Assembly: GCA_035939575.1 (NCBI GenBank)
Contig: DASZFS010000367.1
Location: forward strand, 1-16,871
DNA length: 16,871 nucleotides
Reading direction: 5' to 3'
Source: DATKHR01 sp035939575
Lineage (GTDB): Bacteria > Acidobacteriota > Vicinamibacteria > Vicinamibacterales > CAVVIG01
Shown: positions 1 through 8,884 of the stretch, piece after piece
Position numbering within the stretch: position 1 is the first letter of the stretch
Layout: the number at the start of each line of letters is the position of its first letter
The notes under the pieces: model-generated
Told to the model about the DNA's origin: nothing
The model's database searches: none
Seen by the model: only the letters and a program-made list of their open reading frames with translations
Translations under genes and position numbers: made by a program

Positions 1-360
1 GCCGTCGACAATGCTCGCATCGCTCCGTCGATCGATTCGGAACAGACAACGCTCCGGAAATGACGTGGAACGCGGCCGGAGACTGCGCGCAGTTGCCGCT
101 GGCAAGTTGTTTGCCGAATGTCTGGTCACTTCACATGTCTCTCAACGAGCGGTTCCGGGGTCAGTCGTGATCCCTGTCAACGCTGTTCCAGATCGGCGCT
201 TGCGGTTCTGTAACCAGCATTACAGGACGCGGACTGCCGTGGGCCAGTCTGTCGCATCGCTGCTCACATTCGTGGGAGTTTTGGTCACGCGGAGATTGGC
301 CGCTTTCGTGCTCCTTCCGCGCCACCACCCAGTCGGTCGGCGCCTTCCACACCTTTTTTT
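1..360. other. Leading region without a convincing gene
   Basis: No reading frame here looks like a real protein. The frames present are short, Arg-rich or low-complexity, have no recognisable domain, and overlap on both strands. The stretch ends in a run of seven T (354-360) placed directly before the ATG of the beta-helix gene. It probably holds the promoter and leader of that gene, but I could not pick out a good -35/-10 pair. The region could also include the 3' flank of a gene outside the window. Confidence 0.5.
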
Positions 361-1938
361 ATGAGCAGCCAGCAGCGTTGGAGACGGTTTGCCGCCATCC
401 TGGTCCTCGCGACGCCTCCGATTTTCGTCGGGACGACGGCTGCGGGCGTCAGCTCAACCATTACGGTGAACGCGGGCGCGAACCTACAGGCAGCGATCAA
501 CGCAGCCAAACCAGGTGACACGCTGCTGCTGGCGGCAGGCGCGACCTTCTCGGGCAACTACGTTCTCCCGGCAAAGAGCGGCACGGCCTACATCACCATC
601 CGATCATCAGCGCCGGACTCGGCGCTCCCAGGCGGCAGCACGCGAATCGGGCCGACCTTTGCCCCGAATCTGCCGAAGATACAGTCGCCCAATTCAGCCT
701 CGGCGCTGGTCACCGCGCCGGGAGCCCACCACTATCGACTCCAGTGCCTGGAGTTCCTCGCGAATTATCAGGGGCTCGGCGACGTCATCGCGCTCGGCGA
801 CGGGTCGAACGCGCAGAACACCCTGGCCTCGGTCCCGCACGACCTGATCGTCGATCGCGTCTATATTCACGGCGATCCGACGTTCGGCCAAAAGCGCGGT
901 ATCAGTCTCAACAGCGCGTCAACGTCGATCGTCAACTCCTACATCGGCGGCATCAAGTCCGACGGTCAGGATTCGCAGGCCGTTGCGGGCTGGAACGGTC
1001 CTGGTCCGTTCACGATCTCGAACAACTACTTCGAGGCGGCGAGCGAGGACTTCCTCCTGGGCGGCGCCGATCCATCGATCCCGAACCTCATCCCGTCCGA
1101 CATCACGTTCACCCAGAACTACCTGACCAAGCAGCTCGTATGGCGATCGCAGTCGAACTGGAACGTGAAGAACCTGATCGAGATCAAGAACGCCCAGCGC
1201 GTCACCATCGACGGGAACACGATCGAGTACGCCTGGGCGGACGCCCAGTCCGGCTATGCGGTCGTCTTCACCCCACGTAATCAGGGCGGCACGGCACCGT
1301 GGAGCGTCGTCCAGGCCGTGCAATTCACGAACAATGTCGTGAGGCACGTTGGATCGGGCGTGAACATTCTCGGAAACGACAACGACCAGACGAGCCAGCT
1401 GACGAACAACATCGTTGTCCGCAACAATTTGTTCGACGATGTCAGCAGCGGGTATGGGGGGGACGGCCGGTTCGCGCTGGTGAACGGCGGCGCAAGCCTG
1501 ACATTCGACCATAACACCGTCATCCAGGATGGCTGGACGGCGCTCTATGCCGACGGACCAGCCGTCACAGGGATGACCTTCACGAACAACATCCTGCCCG
1601 ACTACAGCTGGGCGATCATGGGCGGCAATACGAGTCCTGGAAACAACACCATCCAGACGTACTTTCCGGGATCGTGGTTCGCCGACAACATCATCGCGGG
1701 CTCGGACCCCGGGTCCTATCCAACAGGCAACTACTACCCCGCAACCCTGGGTGCCGTCGGGTTCGTGAGTCTGGTGGGTCACAGCTATACGCTGCTGGCC
1801 GCCAGCCCGTACATCCGGGGTGCGACTGACGGGACTGCGGTGGGGTGCGATGTCTCGCGGCTGCCCGGCGGCGGAACGCCACCCTCGACAAATGTGCCGA
1901 TCACGCCGACCGGCATGCGCATTCTGACCCCAGGCTAG
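361..1938 (+). CDS. Secreted right-handed parallel beta-helix protein
   Basis: A 525-residue protein with an export signal at residues 1 to about 29: basic RWRR, then a hydrophobic stretch, then TTAAG. A typical first coil of the pectate-lyase/CASH type follows (GANLQAAINAAKPGDTLLLA, residues about 39-58). The rest is rich in short Asn-containing turns such as FTNNI, VRNNLF and DHNTVI, as expected for stacked beta-helix coils. Such proteins often bind or cut polysaccharides, but no catalytic residues can be assigned here, so the substrate is unknown. The C-terminus is a short Pro/Thr-rich tail without an anchor or sorting motif. The ATG sits directly after seven T with no Shine-Dalgarno sequence; it is chosen because it gives a complete signal peptide. 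A 100-base gap separates it from the next gene, so it is probably its own transcription unit. Confidence 0.82.
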   Translation: MSSQQRWRRFAAILVLATPPIFVGTTAAGVSSTITVNAGANLQAAINAAKPGDTLLLAAGATFSGNYVLPAKSGTAYITIRSSAPDSALPGGSTRIGPTFAPNLPKIQSPNSASALVTAPGAHHYRLQCLEFLANYQGLGDVIALGDGSNAQNTLASVPHDLIVDRVYIHGDPTFGQKRGISLNSASTSIVNSYIGGIKSDGQDSQAVAGWNGPGPFTISNNYFEAASEDFLLGGADPSIPNLIPSDITFTQNYLTKQLVWRSQSNWNVKNLIEIKNAQRVTIDGNTIEYAWADAQSGYAVVFTPRNQGGTAPWSVVQAVQFTNNVVRHVGSGVNILGNDNDQTSQLTNNIVVRNNLFDDVSSGYGGDGRFALVNGGASLTFDHNTVIQDGWTALYADGPAVTGMTFTNNILPDYSWAIMGGNTSPGNNTIQTYFPGSWFADNIIAGSDPGSYPTGNYYPATLGAVGFVSLVGHSYTLLAASPYIRGATDGTAVGCDVSRLPGGGTPPSTNVPITPTGMRILTPG

Positions 1939-1986
1939 AGACCGGGCGGGAAGCGGTCGTTGTGTCCCCGCGAGCCAGACCTGCTA

Positions 1987-2021
1987 GGATCGGCCCGATC
2001 ACGCTCGGATCGGCCCGATCC
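1987..2021. promoter_or_regulatory. Twin palindrome upstream of the cytochrome/PQQ operon
   Basis: Two copies of GGATCGGCCCGATC lie exactly 20 bases apart (1987-2000 and 2007-2020). Each contains a GATCGG-C-CCGATC palindrome; the second extends to 15 bases (2007-2021). The pair ends four bases before the AAGGAG ribosome binding site (2025-2030) of the PSD1 gene. A spacing of two helical turns suits a dimeric regulator bound twice on one face of the DNA. Alternatively the copies may act as RNA hairpins in the leader. The function is inferred from arrangement only. Confidence 0.45.
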
Positions 2022-2038
2022 AGTAAGGAGTCGCGTCG

Positions 2039-4699
2039 ATGCACGGCCGCCTCACGTCGATTGCACTCGCTCTCGTGCTCGCCGGATCCCTCGCCGCGCT
2101 TCCGAGCGGGCAGACCGGGCAGTCCGCTCCGGGCGTTCCTGCGACCGGCGTGTCGTTCGCGAAAGACGTCGATCCGATCCTCGAGCGCAGCTGCCGGTCG
2201 TGCCACGGCGAGGCCGTGCAGATGGGCAAGCTCGATCTCCACACACGCGAGAGCGCGCTGAAGGGCGGCGTCCGCGGGCCGGACATCATCCCGGGCAACG
2301 CCGAGGAGAGCCGGTTGTATCGCCGCATCGCCGGCCTCGAACAGCCGCCGATGCCCGCGCAGGGCCCGGCGCTGGCCGCCGGGGAAATCGCCGCGATCAG
2401 ACAATGGATCAACGACGGCGCGAGCTGGGATTCTGCGGCGGCCTCAACGACCGCCGGGAGGCCGACAGCTGCCGCATTTGCCGCACTGGAGAACCGCACG
2501 ATCAGCCCTGAGGAGCGCAGCTACTGGGCGTTCAAGCTGCCGGAACGGGCGCCTGTGCCCGGCGGCGCCGCTGATGGGAACCAGGCGGGGCTGACCAACC
2601 CGATCGATCGGTTTCTCGAACAGGCGCGACTGGCGCGCGGGCTGAAGGCGGCGCCGCAAGCCGATCGCCACACGCTCGTCCGCAGGGCGTATCTCGATGC
2701 GATCGGCCTGCCGCCGACGCCGGCGCAGGTCGAGGCCTTCGTGAACGATCGCTCGCCTGACGCGTGGGAGCACCTCGTGGACGGGCTGCTGGCCTCACCG
2801 CACTACGGCGAACGCTACGGCCGGCTCTGGCTCGATGTCGCGCGCTACGCGGACTCGGCTGGCTTCGAGTACGACACGCACCGGCCCAATGCGTGGCGGT
2901 ACCGCGATTACGTGATCAAATCGTTCAACGAGGACAAGCCGTACGACCGATTCCTGATCGAGCAGATTGCCGGCGATGAGATCGACGGCAAGACCGACGA
3001 CAGCCTGATCGCGACTGGATTCCTCCGCATGGGGCCGCGGGTGCTGTTCCGCGAGAAGGACAACCCCGAGCGGCGGTATGACTACCTTGACGAGATCATC
3101 GGCACGATCGGGAAGGGCACGCTCGGGTTGACGGTCAACTGCGCGCGCTGCCACAACCACAAGTTCGATCCGATCTCACAGAAGGACTATTACCGGCTCG
3201 AAGCGTCGCTCTTCGGCTACGTCGAAACCGAGGTGCCGCTGGCGCCGAAGGCCGTTGCCGATGACTACCTCGCAAAGAACGGGGCGATAGACGCCAAGAT
3301 CGCAGACCTGAGGAATGCCATCCAGCGCGTCGAGCGCCCGTATCGCGATCGGCTCCAGCTCGAGCTGATCAAGCGAAAGTTTCCGGACAACGTCACCCGG
3401 GTGCTGGCGAAGCCCGAGGGCGAACGGACGCCCGGCGACGCGTTGCTCGCCACGCAAGTGCTGAAGGCCGCGAGCGTACCGAGCGCCGAGGTCGATCGCG
3501 CGCTGAGCGCGGACGACGGCGCGAAGAAGAAAGCGCTGTTGGCGCAGATTGCCACGCTGACCGCGCAGCGGCCCAAGCCGCTGCCGATGGCGGAGATCGT
3601 CACGGATGGCGACTACCGCTCGACGCCGCTGGGCGAAGGGGACGACACCATCAGTTGTCCCAAGTGCCGCGTGCCGGTGCCCGGCGCCGGCCCGTTTCTG
3701 CACAAAGGCCCGGGCCGCTACGAAGCCCCGCCCTCCTATTTCCTGATTCGAGGCGACGTGGAGAGCCACGGGTCGCAGATGACGCCTGGCTTCATCGACG
3801 TCATCACGTACGGCAACCCGCCGACCGAAATCCCGCGTCCCGACGGCCGCACGTCAGGCCGCCGGCTGGCGCTCGCGCAGTGGATCGCCTCGCCGCAGAA
3901 CCCGATGACGGCGCGCGTGATCGTCAACCGGCTCTGGCAGAAGCATTTCGGGCGCGGCATCGTGGCCACGCTCGAGAACTTCGGCAAGATGGGCGAGCGC
4001 CCCACGCATCAGGATCTGCTGGACTGGATGGCCGTTGAGCTCACGAAGGACTGGCGGCTCAAGCGGATCACGAAGCTGATGATGATGTCGCAGGCCTACC
4101 AGATGGCGTCGGCGTTCAGCGATCCCGCCGACATGGCGAAGGATCCTGAGAACCTGTATCTGTGGCGCTTCCGGCCGCAGCGTCTCGAGGCCGAAATCGT
4201 CCGCGACAACATGCTGGCGGTCGGAGGCAACATCAACCTCGAGGTCGGCGGCGAGCCGATTTTTCCGTACATGGACAAGGACGCCCTGGCCAGCCAGTAT
4301 CGCGGCAAATGGGTCAACACTCCGGACGGGCCGGCGGCGTGGCGCCGGGGTGTGTACGTGTACCAGCGCCGCTCGCTGCCCTATCCGATGTTCGACACGT
4401 TCGATCATCCGGACATGAACGTCACGGCGGGCGCGCGGCACGTGTCCACCGTGCCGACCCAGGCGCTCACGCTGTTGAACAACCCGTTCGTCCTGTCCGA
4501 AGCGGCGCTCTTCGCGGCGCGCGTGAGCCGGGAGGCCAGCGACCCGACGGCGCAGGTAGACCTCGCCTACCGCATGGCTCTTGCGCGGTCCGCAACGGCG
4601 CCCGAGATCGCCATCGGGACTGACTTGATCACGCGCCAGTCCCTGGAATCGTTCGCGCACGTCGTCCTCAACCTCGATGAATTCCTCTACCTGAGATAA
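2039..4699 (+). CDS. PSCyt1/PSCyt2/PSD1 (DUF1549-DUF1553) secreted cytochrome-like protein
   Basis: An 886-residue exported protein with an N-terminal signal (residues 1 to about 24). The domains in order are a PSCyt1 haem c domain with CRSCH at 52-56 and a candidate distal Met at 105; a PSCyt2/DUF1549 domain (about 187-395), including a second Cys site, CARCH, at 368-372; a charged, probably helical linker (about 410-515); and a PSD1/DUF1553 domain (about 605 to the end). A further CPKC pair at 540-543 in the linker is unusual to my eye. The family is common in planctomycetes, verrucomicrobia and acidobacteria, nearly always beside a DUF1501 gene; its biochemical role is not established. The start is supported by AAGGAG eight bases upstream. 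The next gene begins five bases after the stop, so the two are cotranscribed. Confidence 0.93.
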   Translation: MHGRLTSIALALVLAGSLAALPSGQTGQSAPGVPATGVSFAKDVDPILERSCRSCHGEAVQMGKLDLHTRESALKGGVRGPDIIPGNAEESRLYRRIAGLEQPPMPAQGPALAAGEIAAIRQWINDGASWDSAAASTTAGRPTAAAFAALENRTISPEERSYWAFKLPERAPVPGGAADGNQAGLTNPIDRFLEQARLARGLKAAPQADRHTLVRRAYLDAIGLPPTPAQVEAFVNDRSPDAWEHLVDGLLASPHYGERYGRLWLDVARYADSAGFEYDTHRPNAWRYRDYVIKSFNEDKPYDRFLIEQIAGDEIDGKTDDSLIATGFLRMGPRVLFREKDNPERRYDYLDEIIGTIGKGTLGLTVNCARCHNHKFDPISQKDYYRLEASLFGYVETEVPLAPKAVADDYLAKNGAIDAKIADLRNAIQRVERPYRDRLQLELIKRKFPDNVTRVLAKPEGERTPGDALLATQVLKAASVPSAEVDRALSADDGAKKKALLAQIATLTAQRPKPLPMAEIVTDGDYRSTPLGEGDDTISCPKCRVPVPGAGPFLHKGPGRYEAPPSYFLIRGDVESHGSQMTPGFIDVITYGNPPTEIPRPDGRTSGRRLALAQWIASPQNPMTARVIVNRLWQKHFGRGIVATLENFGKMGERPTHQDLLDWMAVELTKDWRLKRITKLMMMSQAYQMASAFSDPADMAKDPENLYLWRFRPQRLEAEIVRDNMLAVGGNINLEVGGEPIFPYMDKDALASQYRGKWVNTPDGPAAWRRGVYVYQRRSLPYPMFDTFDHPDMNVTAGARHVSTVPTQALTLLNNPFVLSEAALFAARVSREASDPTAQVDLAYRMALARSATAPEIAIGTDLITRQSLESFAHVVLNLDEFLYLR

Positions 4700-4704
4700 G
4701 GGCC

Positions 4705-6192
4705 ATGTCGCATCGATGCAGCCGACATTTCTGGGACCGGCGTGAATTCCTCTTCCGCTCGGGCGGCGGCATCAGCGGGATCGCGCTCGCGTATCTCCTC
4801 GATCGCCAGGGCCTGTTGTCCGCCGAACAGGCGGGATCGGGCGGCGCCGATTCGTGCGCGGCTCCCGCGACCGGCGTGAACCCGTACGCGACGAAGCCGC
4901 CGCACTTCGCCCCGCGCGCGGCGGCCGTGATTTCCCTGTTCATGGGCGGCGGGTGGAGCCAGGTGGACACGTTCGATCCAAAGCCCGCGCTCGCCAAGTA
5001 TGCCGGCGAGCCGATCGACGGGAAGGTGGAGGGCGACGTGATCGTCCGCCAGGGATTTCCCGGGCCGCTCATGCCGAGCCCCTTCACATTCAAGAAGTGC
5101 GGGCAGAGCGGGATTGAGGTGGCCGAACTCTTTCCGCATCTCAGCCGGCACGTTGACGAGATGGCGTTCCTGCGCTCGGTTTACGGGCGGTCGAACGACC
5201 ACGTGCAGGGCACGTACGAAATGCAGACGGGACAGATCAATCTCGGGTTCCCGAGCGTCGGGTCGTGGGTCACGTACGGACTGGGATCGGTCGCGTCGAG
5301 CCTCCCCGCGTACGTCGTCATGACCGATGCGCGCGGCGGGCCGCTCGGCGGCCCGAACGATTGGAGCGCCGGGTTCATTCCGGCGGCGTATCAGGGCACG
5401 CATTTTCGCGCGACGGGCGACCCGATCGTCGATCTGAAGCCGCCGGCCGGCATGACTCCCGATGCCCAGCGCGCGCGGCTCGACGCGCTGGCGAAGCTGA
5501 ACGAGCTCGACATGCAGAAGTTTCCCGGCAACAGCGAGCTGGCGGCGCGCATCTCGTCCTACGAGCTCGCCTACCGGATGCAGAGCTGTGCGCCGGGCGC
5601 GGTGGACGTGGCCAGTGAATCGGACGCGACGAAGAAGCTCTACGGCATGGACGACACGGTCAGCGAGCCGTTTGGCCGGCAGTGCCTGATGGCGCGGAGG
5701 CTCGTGGAGCGCGGCGTGCGGTTCGTCCAGATCTTTGCCGGCGGCGTCGGCAACCAGAACACCGACACCTGGGACGCGCACGACGACATCAAGACCAATC
5801 ACATGCAGCACGCCGCCGAGACCGATCGACCCATGGCGGGGCTGGTGACCGACCTCAAGGCGCGTGGACTGCTCGACCGCACGCTCGTCATCATGCACTC
5901 GGAGTTCGGCCGCATGCCGATCTCGCAGCGCGGTGTCGGGCGCGATCACAATCCGGGCGCGCAGACGGTGTTGATGGCAGGCGCCGGGATCGCGGGCGGA
6001 CAGGTCATTGGAGCGAGCGACGAGTTCGGACTCAAGGCGATGGAGCAGCCGATCTCGTACCACGACCTGCACGCCACGATGCTGCACCTGCTGGGACTGG
6101 ACCATACCAAACTCACGTACCGATTCAACGGGCGGGACATGCGGCTCACGGATGTCTACGGCACGCTGATTCCGCAGCTCGTGAATACGTAG
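4705..6192 (+). CDS. DUF1501 domain-containing protein, Tat-type leader
   Basis: A 495-residue protein. The N-terminus has RREFLFRSGGG (residues 12-22) followed by a hydrophobic stretch, which resembles a Tat signal; members of this family are usually exported folded. The body matches DUF1501, a family related to the alkaline phosphatase/sulfatase fold: the MGGGWSQVDTFDPKP segment, a DTWDAHDD segment, the HSEFGRMP motif and the GRDHNPG motif are all present and lie in the usual order. The reaction is unknown, though metal-dependent hydrolysis is often suggested. The ATG follows the PSD1 stop by five bases with AAGGG upstream, and 13 bases separate its stop from the PQQ dehydrogenase gene. The pairing with PSD1 is the standard one; the PQQ gene in the same operon is the more informative neighbour. 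Confidence 0.93.
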   Translation: MSHRCSRHFWDRREFLFRSGGGISGIALAYLLDRQGLLSAEQAGSGGADSCAAPATGVNPYATKPPHFAPRAAAVISLFMGGGWSQVDTFDPKPALAKYAGEPIDGKVEGDVIVRQGFPGPLMPSPFTFKKCGQSGIEVAELFPHLSRHVDEMAFLRSVYGRSNDHVQGTYEMQTGQINLGFPSVGSWVTYGLGSVASSLPAYVVMTDARGGPLGGPNDWSAGFIPAAYQGTHFRATGDPIVDLKPPAGMTPDAQRARLDALAKLNELDMQKFPGNSELAARISSYELAYRMQSCAPGAVDVASESDATKKLYGMDDTVSEPFGRQCLMARRLVERGVRFVQIFAGGVGNQNTDTWDAHDDIKTNHMQHAAETDRPMAGLVTDLKARGLLDRTLVIMHSEFGRMPISQRGVGRDHNPGAQTVLMAGAGIAGGQVIGASDEFGLKAMEQPISYHDLHATMLHLLGLDHTKLTYRFNGRDMRLTDVYGTLIPQLVNT

Positions 6193-6205
6193 CAAGGAGG
6201 CTCGG

Positions 6206-8605
6206 ATGACGGTCTCGCATTCGGCGCTGGTTGGCGCGTTGTGCCTGGTTTCGGTCGGCCTTGTCAGCACCGCCCAGGAGCCACGCGCGGCGCATCCCGC
6301 CGCCAACAACCCGCACCTGGGCAACAAAGAGTCGATTCGCGCCGGCATGGCGGCATACCGCGTGACGTGCGGCGATTGCCACGGCCTCGATGCCGGCGGC
6401 TATCGCGGTCCCGATTTGATTGCGTTCATGGCGGGGGGCGCGACCGACGAGCGGCTGTTCGACACCATCCGAAAGGGGGTGCCGGGCACGGAGATGCCGG
6501 CCCAGGATCAGGACATGTCGGACAACGACATCCTGCAGATCATCGCGTATCTGCGAAATCTCGGCAGCGTCGCCGCGCCGGAGAGCCCGATCGGCAACGC
6601 AGAAAACGGCCGGCGGCTTTTCGCGCGGCAGTGCACGACCTGCCATCGGATCGCAGGCGAGGGTGGACGGCTCGGTCCCGAGCTGTCACGGATCGGCGCC
6701 ACGCGGTCGCGGGCCGCGCTCACGCGCGAGATTCGCACGCCATCGGCGTGGATCGCGCCTGGCTTCGAGACGGTGACGATCGTCACAAAAGACGGCCAGC
6801 GCATCCGCGGCGTGAAGAAGGCCGAGGACGTCTTCAGCATCCAGATCATGGACACGCGCGAGCGGCTGCAGGGCTACCTGAAAGCGAACCTGCAGGACGT
6901 GATTCACGAGCCGAGCTCGCTGATGCCGACCTACGGCGCGGCGCAACTCTCCGACGGCGATCTCTCGGATCTCCTCGGCTATCTCTCGACGCTCCGCGGC
7001 GCGAGCGCGGCACTCGCGGCGACGCCTGCGACGCCGGGGACCGCAGCGACGCCAAGCTCGCCGATCATCACGCCGAGCGACCTGGTGGATGGCTTGAAGG
7101 ACTCGTCGCGATGGCTCACGTATTCCGGGGACTACAGCGGGCAGCGCCACAGCCCATTGACGCAGATCACGCCCGAGAACGTCGATCGGCTGACCGCCCA
7201 ATGGACCTTTCAGACCGGCACCCTCGGCAGCTTTCAGACGACGCCGATTGTCGTCGACGGCGTGTTGTATGTCACCGGCTTCAACAACACGGCGTGGGCA
7301 ATCGACGCGCGGACGGGGCGGCAGATCTGGCGATATCGGCGCGAGCTACCCGAGGGTCTGAAGCTCTGTTGCGGCGCAATCAATCGCGGCTTCGGCGTGC
7401 TGGGCGACCGGTTGTTCATGGGAACGCTCGATGCGCATCTCGTCGCGCTCGACATGAAAACCGGCGGCGTCCTGTTCGACGTGGAACTCGTCGATCACAA
7501 GGCTGGCTACTCGGTGACCGTCGCGCCGCTTGTCGTCAAGGACAAGGTGATCGTCGGGGTCGCCGGCGCGGAGTACGGCATCCGCGGGTTCATCGATGCC
7601 TACGACGCGCGCACCGGCGCGCGCGCATGGCGCTTCTACACGGTCGCCGGGCCCGGCGACCCGGGCGCGCGCACGTGGCCGCAGGGTGACGCGTATCTGC
7701 GCGGGGGCGGCTCGATCTGGGTGACGGGCACCTACGATCCGCAGCAGAACCTGCTGTTTTTCGGCACCGGCAACCCGGGACCCGACTATTACAGCAACGC
7801 GCGCGAGGGCGACAACCTCTACACGACATCGCTCGTCGCCCTCGATCTCGATACCGGCGAGCGGCGCTGGCACTACCAGTTCACGCCGCACGACGTCCAC
7901 GACTGGGACTCCACGCAAGTGCCGGTCCTCGGCGACCTGACGATCAACGGCCAGGCCCGCAAAGTGGTCATGTTTGCCAATCGCAACGGGTTCTTCTACA
8001 CGATCGACCGCGTGACGGGTAAGGTCATCGTCGCCAAACCGTTCGTCGAGACGACGTGGGCGAAAGAGATCGACTCGAACGGCCGCCCCGTGCTGCTGCC
8101 CGGGCATCTGCCTGACGAGGATGGCACCAAGACATGCCCTGATCTGGGCGGCGGGACCAACTTCATGTCGCCCTCCTTCGATCCGACGACGCGATTGTTC
8201 TTCGTAACGGCGCGGGAAACGTGCGCGACCTATTTCGGATATGACCAGAGATTCAAAGTGGGCGATCAGTACACGGGCGGCGGCACGCAGCGTCCGCGCG
8301 ATCAGAAGAACTTCGGTGCGCTCCGCGCGATCGATCCGGTGACCGCGACGGTCAAGTGGGAGTTCCGCTACACGTCTACGTCCGCATCGGGTGTGTTGAC
8401 GACGGCGTCGGGATTGGTGTTCGCGGCGGATGGCGACGGGAATCTGATGGCGTTCGAGTCGCGGACCGGGAAGAACCTCTGGCACTACCAGCTGGGGTTT
8501 CCAATGCGATCGACGTCGGGCACGACGTATATGGTCGATGGCCGGCAGTACCTGCTCGTGCCTGCGGGGAGCGCGTTGACGGCGTTTGCGTTGCCGCAGC
8601 GCTGA
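6206..8605 (+). CDS. PQQ-dependent alcohol dehydrogenase with two N-terminal haem c sites
   Basis: A 799-residue exported quinoprotein (signal to about residue 23). A first cytochrome c domain has CGDCH at 55-59 with Met97 as possible distal ligand. A second has CTTCH at 143-147 and then a strand-rich segment like the planctomycete/verrucomicrobial haem-binding domain (about 175-265). An Ala/Thr/Pro linker leads to the eight-bladed propeller (about 300-799). By comparison with methanol dehydrogenase I see the vicinal Cys388-Cys389, Glu456, Trp505, Asn523 and catalytic Asp566; Asp568, two residues later, matches the extra Asp of lanthanide-using enzymes. It likely oxidises an alcohol or sugar-type hydroxyl in the periplasm and passes electrons through its own haems. 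The substrate is unknown. The start has a strong AAGGAGG site. Acidobacteria also have PQQ-less 'empty' homologues, but the intact residues argue against that. Confidence 0.9.
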   Translation: MTVSHSALVGALCLVSVGLVSTAQEPRAAHPAANNPHLGNKESIRAGMAAYRVTCGDCHGLDAGGYRGPDLIAFMAGGATDERLFDTIRKGVPGTEMPAQDQDMSDNDILQIIAYLRNLGSVAAPESPIGNAENGRRLFARQCTTCHRIAGEGGRLGPELSRIGATRSRAALTREIRTPSAWIAPGFETVTIVTKDGQRIRGVKKAEDVFSIQIMDTRERLQGYLKANLQDVIHEPSSLMPTYGAAQLSDGDLSDLLGYLSTLRGASAALAATPATPGTAATPSSPIITPSDLVDGLKDSSRWLTYSGDYSGQRHSPLTQITPENVDRLTAQWTFQTGTLGSFQTTPIVVDGVLYVTGFNNTAWAIDARTGRQIWRYRRELPEGLKLCCGAINRGFGVLGDRLFMGTLDAHLVALDMKTGGVLFDVELVDHKAGYSVTVAPLVVKDKVIVGVAGAEYGIRGFIDAYDARTGARAWRFYTVAGPGDPGARTWPQGDAYLRGGGSIWVTGTYDPQQNLLFFGTGNPGPDYYSNAREGDNLYTTSLVALDLDTGERRWHYQFTPHDVHDWDSTQVPVLGDLTINGQARKVVMFANRNGFFYTIDRVTGKVIVAKPFVETTWAKEIDSNGRPVLLPGHLPDEDGTKTCPDLGGGTNFMSPSFDPTTRLFFVTARETCATYFGYDQRFKVGDQYTGGGTQRPRDQKNFGALRAIDPVTATVKWEFRYTSTSASGVLTTASGLVFAADGDGNLMAFESRTGKNLWHYQLGFPMRSTSGTTYMVDGRQYLLVPAGSALTAFALPQR

Positions 8606-8736
8606 AGACTCTGAGGTGGGCGGAAGACTCTGAGGTGGGGCTGAAGACTCTGAGGTGGGGCTGAAGACTCATGATCCGCGTGCAGTTGCCTCGCGAGCCG
8701 GGGCTGAAGACTCATGGTCCGCGTGCAGTTGCCTCG
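8602..8736. repeat. Tandem short repeats after the PQQ gene
   Basis: Three roughly 20-base units of ctgaagactctgaggtgggg run from 8602 to 8660; the first is 19 bases and the second has one changed base near its start. They are followed by two 33-base units sharing the ctgaagactc head (8661-8693 and 8704-8736), which differ at one base. The stop codon of the PQQ gene (8603-8605) lies inside the first unit, so the array directly abuts the coding sequence. It looks like a member of a dispersed intergenic repeat family, which cannot be tested from one window. Confidence 0.85.
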
Positions 8737-8825
8737 CCCCAAGAATCAAAGTTCTCAACGGTTGGACAGGGTAGACAGAAATCGAGGGCGTAGGCAACTG
8801 CACGCGGACCATGAGTCTTCAGCCC
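8701..8825. repeat. 34-bp perfect inverted repeat between convergent genes
   Basis: Bases 8701-8734 are perfectly complementary to 8792-8825 (34 pairs, 57-base loop). Allowing one bulged T at 8791, the stem grows by five pairs (8735-8739 with 8786-8790). The left arm is the second 33-base unit of the repeat array, so the structure arose from an inverted copy of the same element. It lies between two genes that converge and could block read-through from both sides, but neither side has a T tract typical of an intrinsic terminator. The remainder, 8826-8884, shows only a weak gtagca/tgctac stem. Confidence 0.85.
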
Positions 8826-8884
8826 ACCGTAGAGCCTTGAGCCCGTTTAGGAGATGGGTTCTTGTAGCACCCTCAGCGCAGCTG

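Noticed and set aside
11..364. 117-residue plus-strand frame at the window start
   Set aside because: No domain, no ribosome site, odd composition, and competing frames on the other strand. It ends inside the beginning of the beta-helix gene.
4687..6348. 553-residue open frame on the minus strand opposite the DUF1501 gene
   Set aside because: It is Arg/His/Ala-rich with no motif, as expected for the antisense of a GC-rich gene; the plus-strand DUF1501 protein has clear family motifs and a ribosome site.
6241..7689. 482-residue plus-strand frame inside the PQQ gene
   Set aside because: Shifted-frame shadow, Arg-rich, without any domain.
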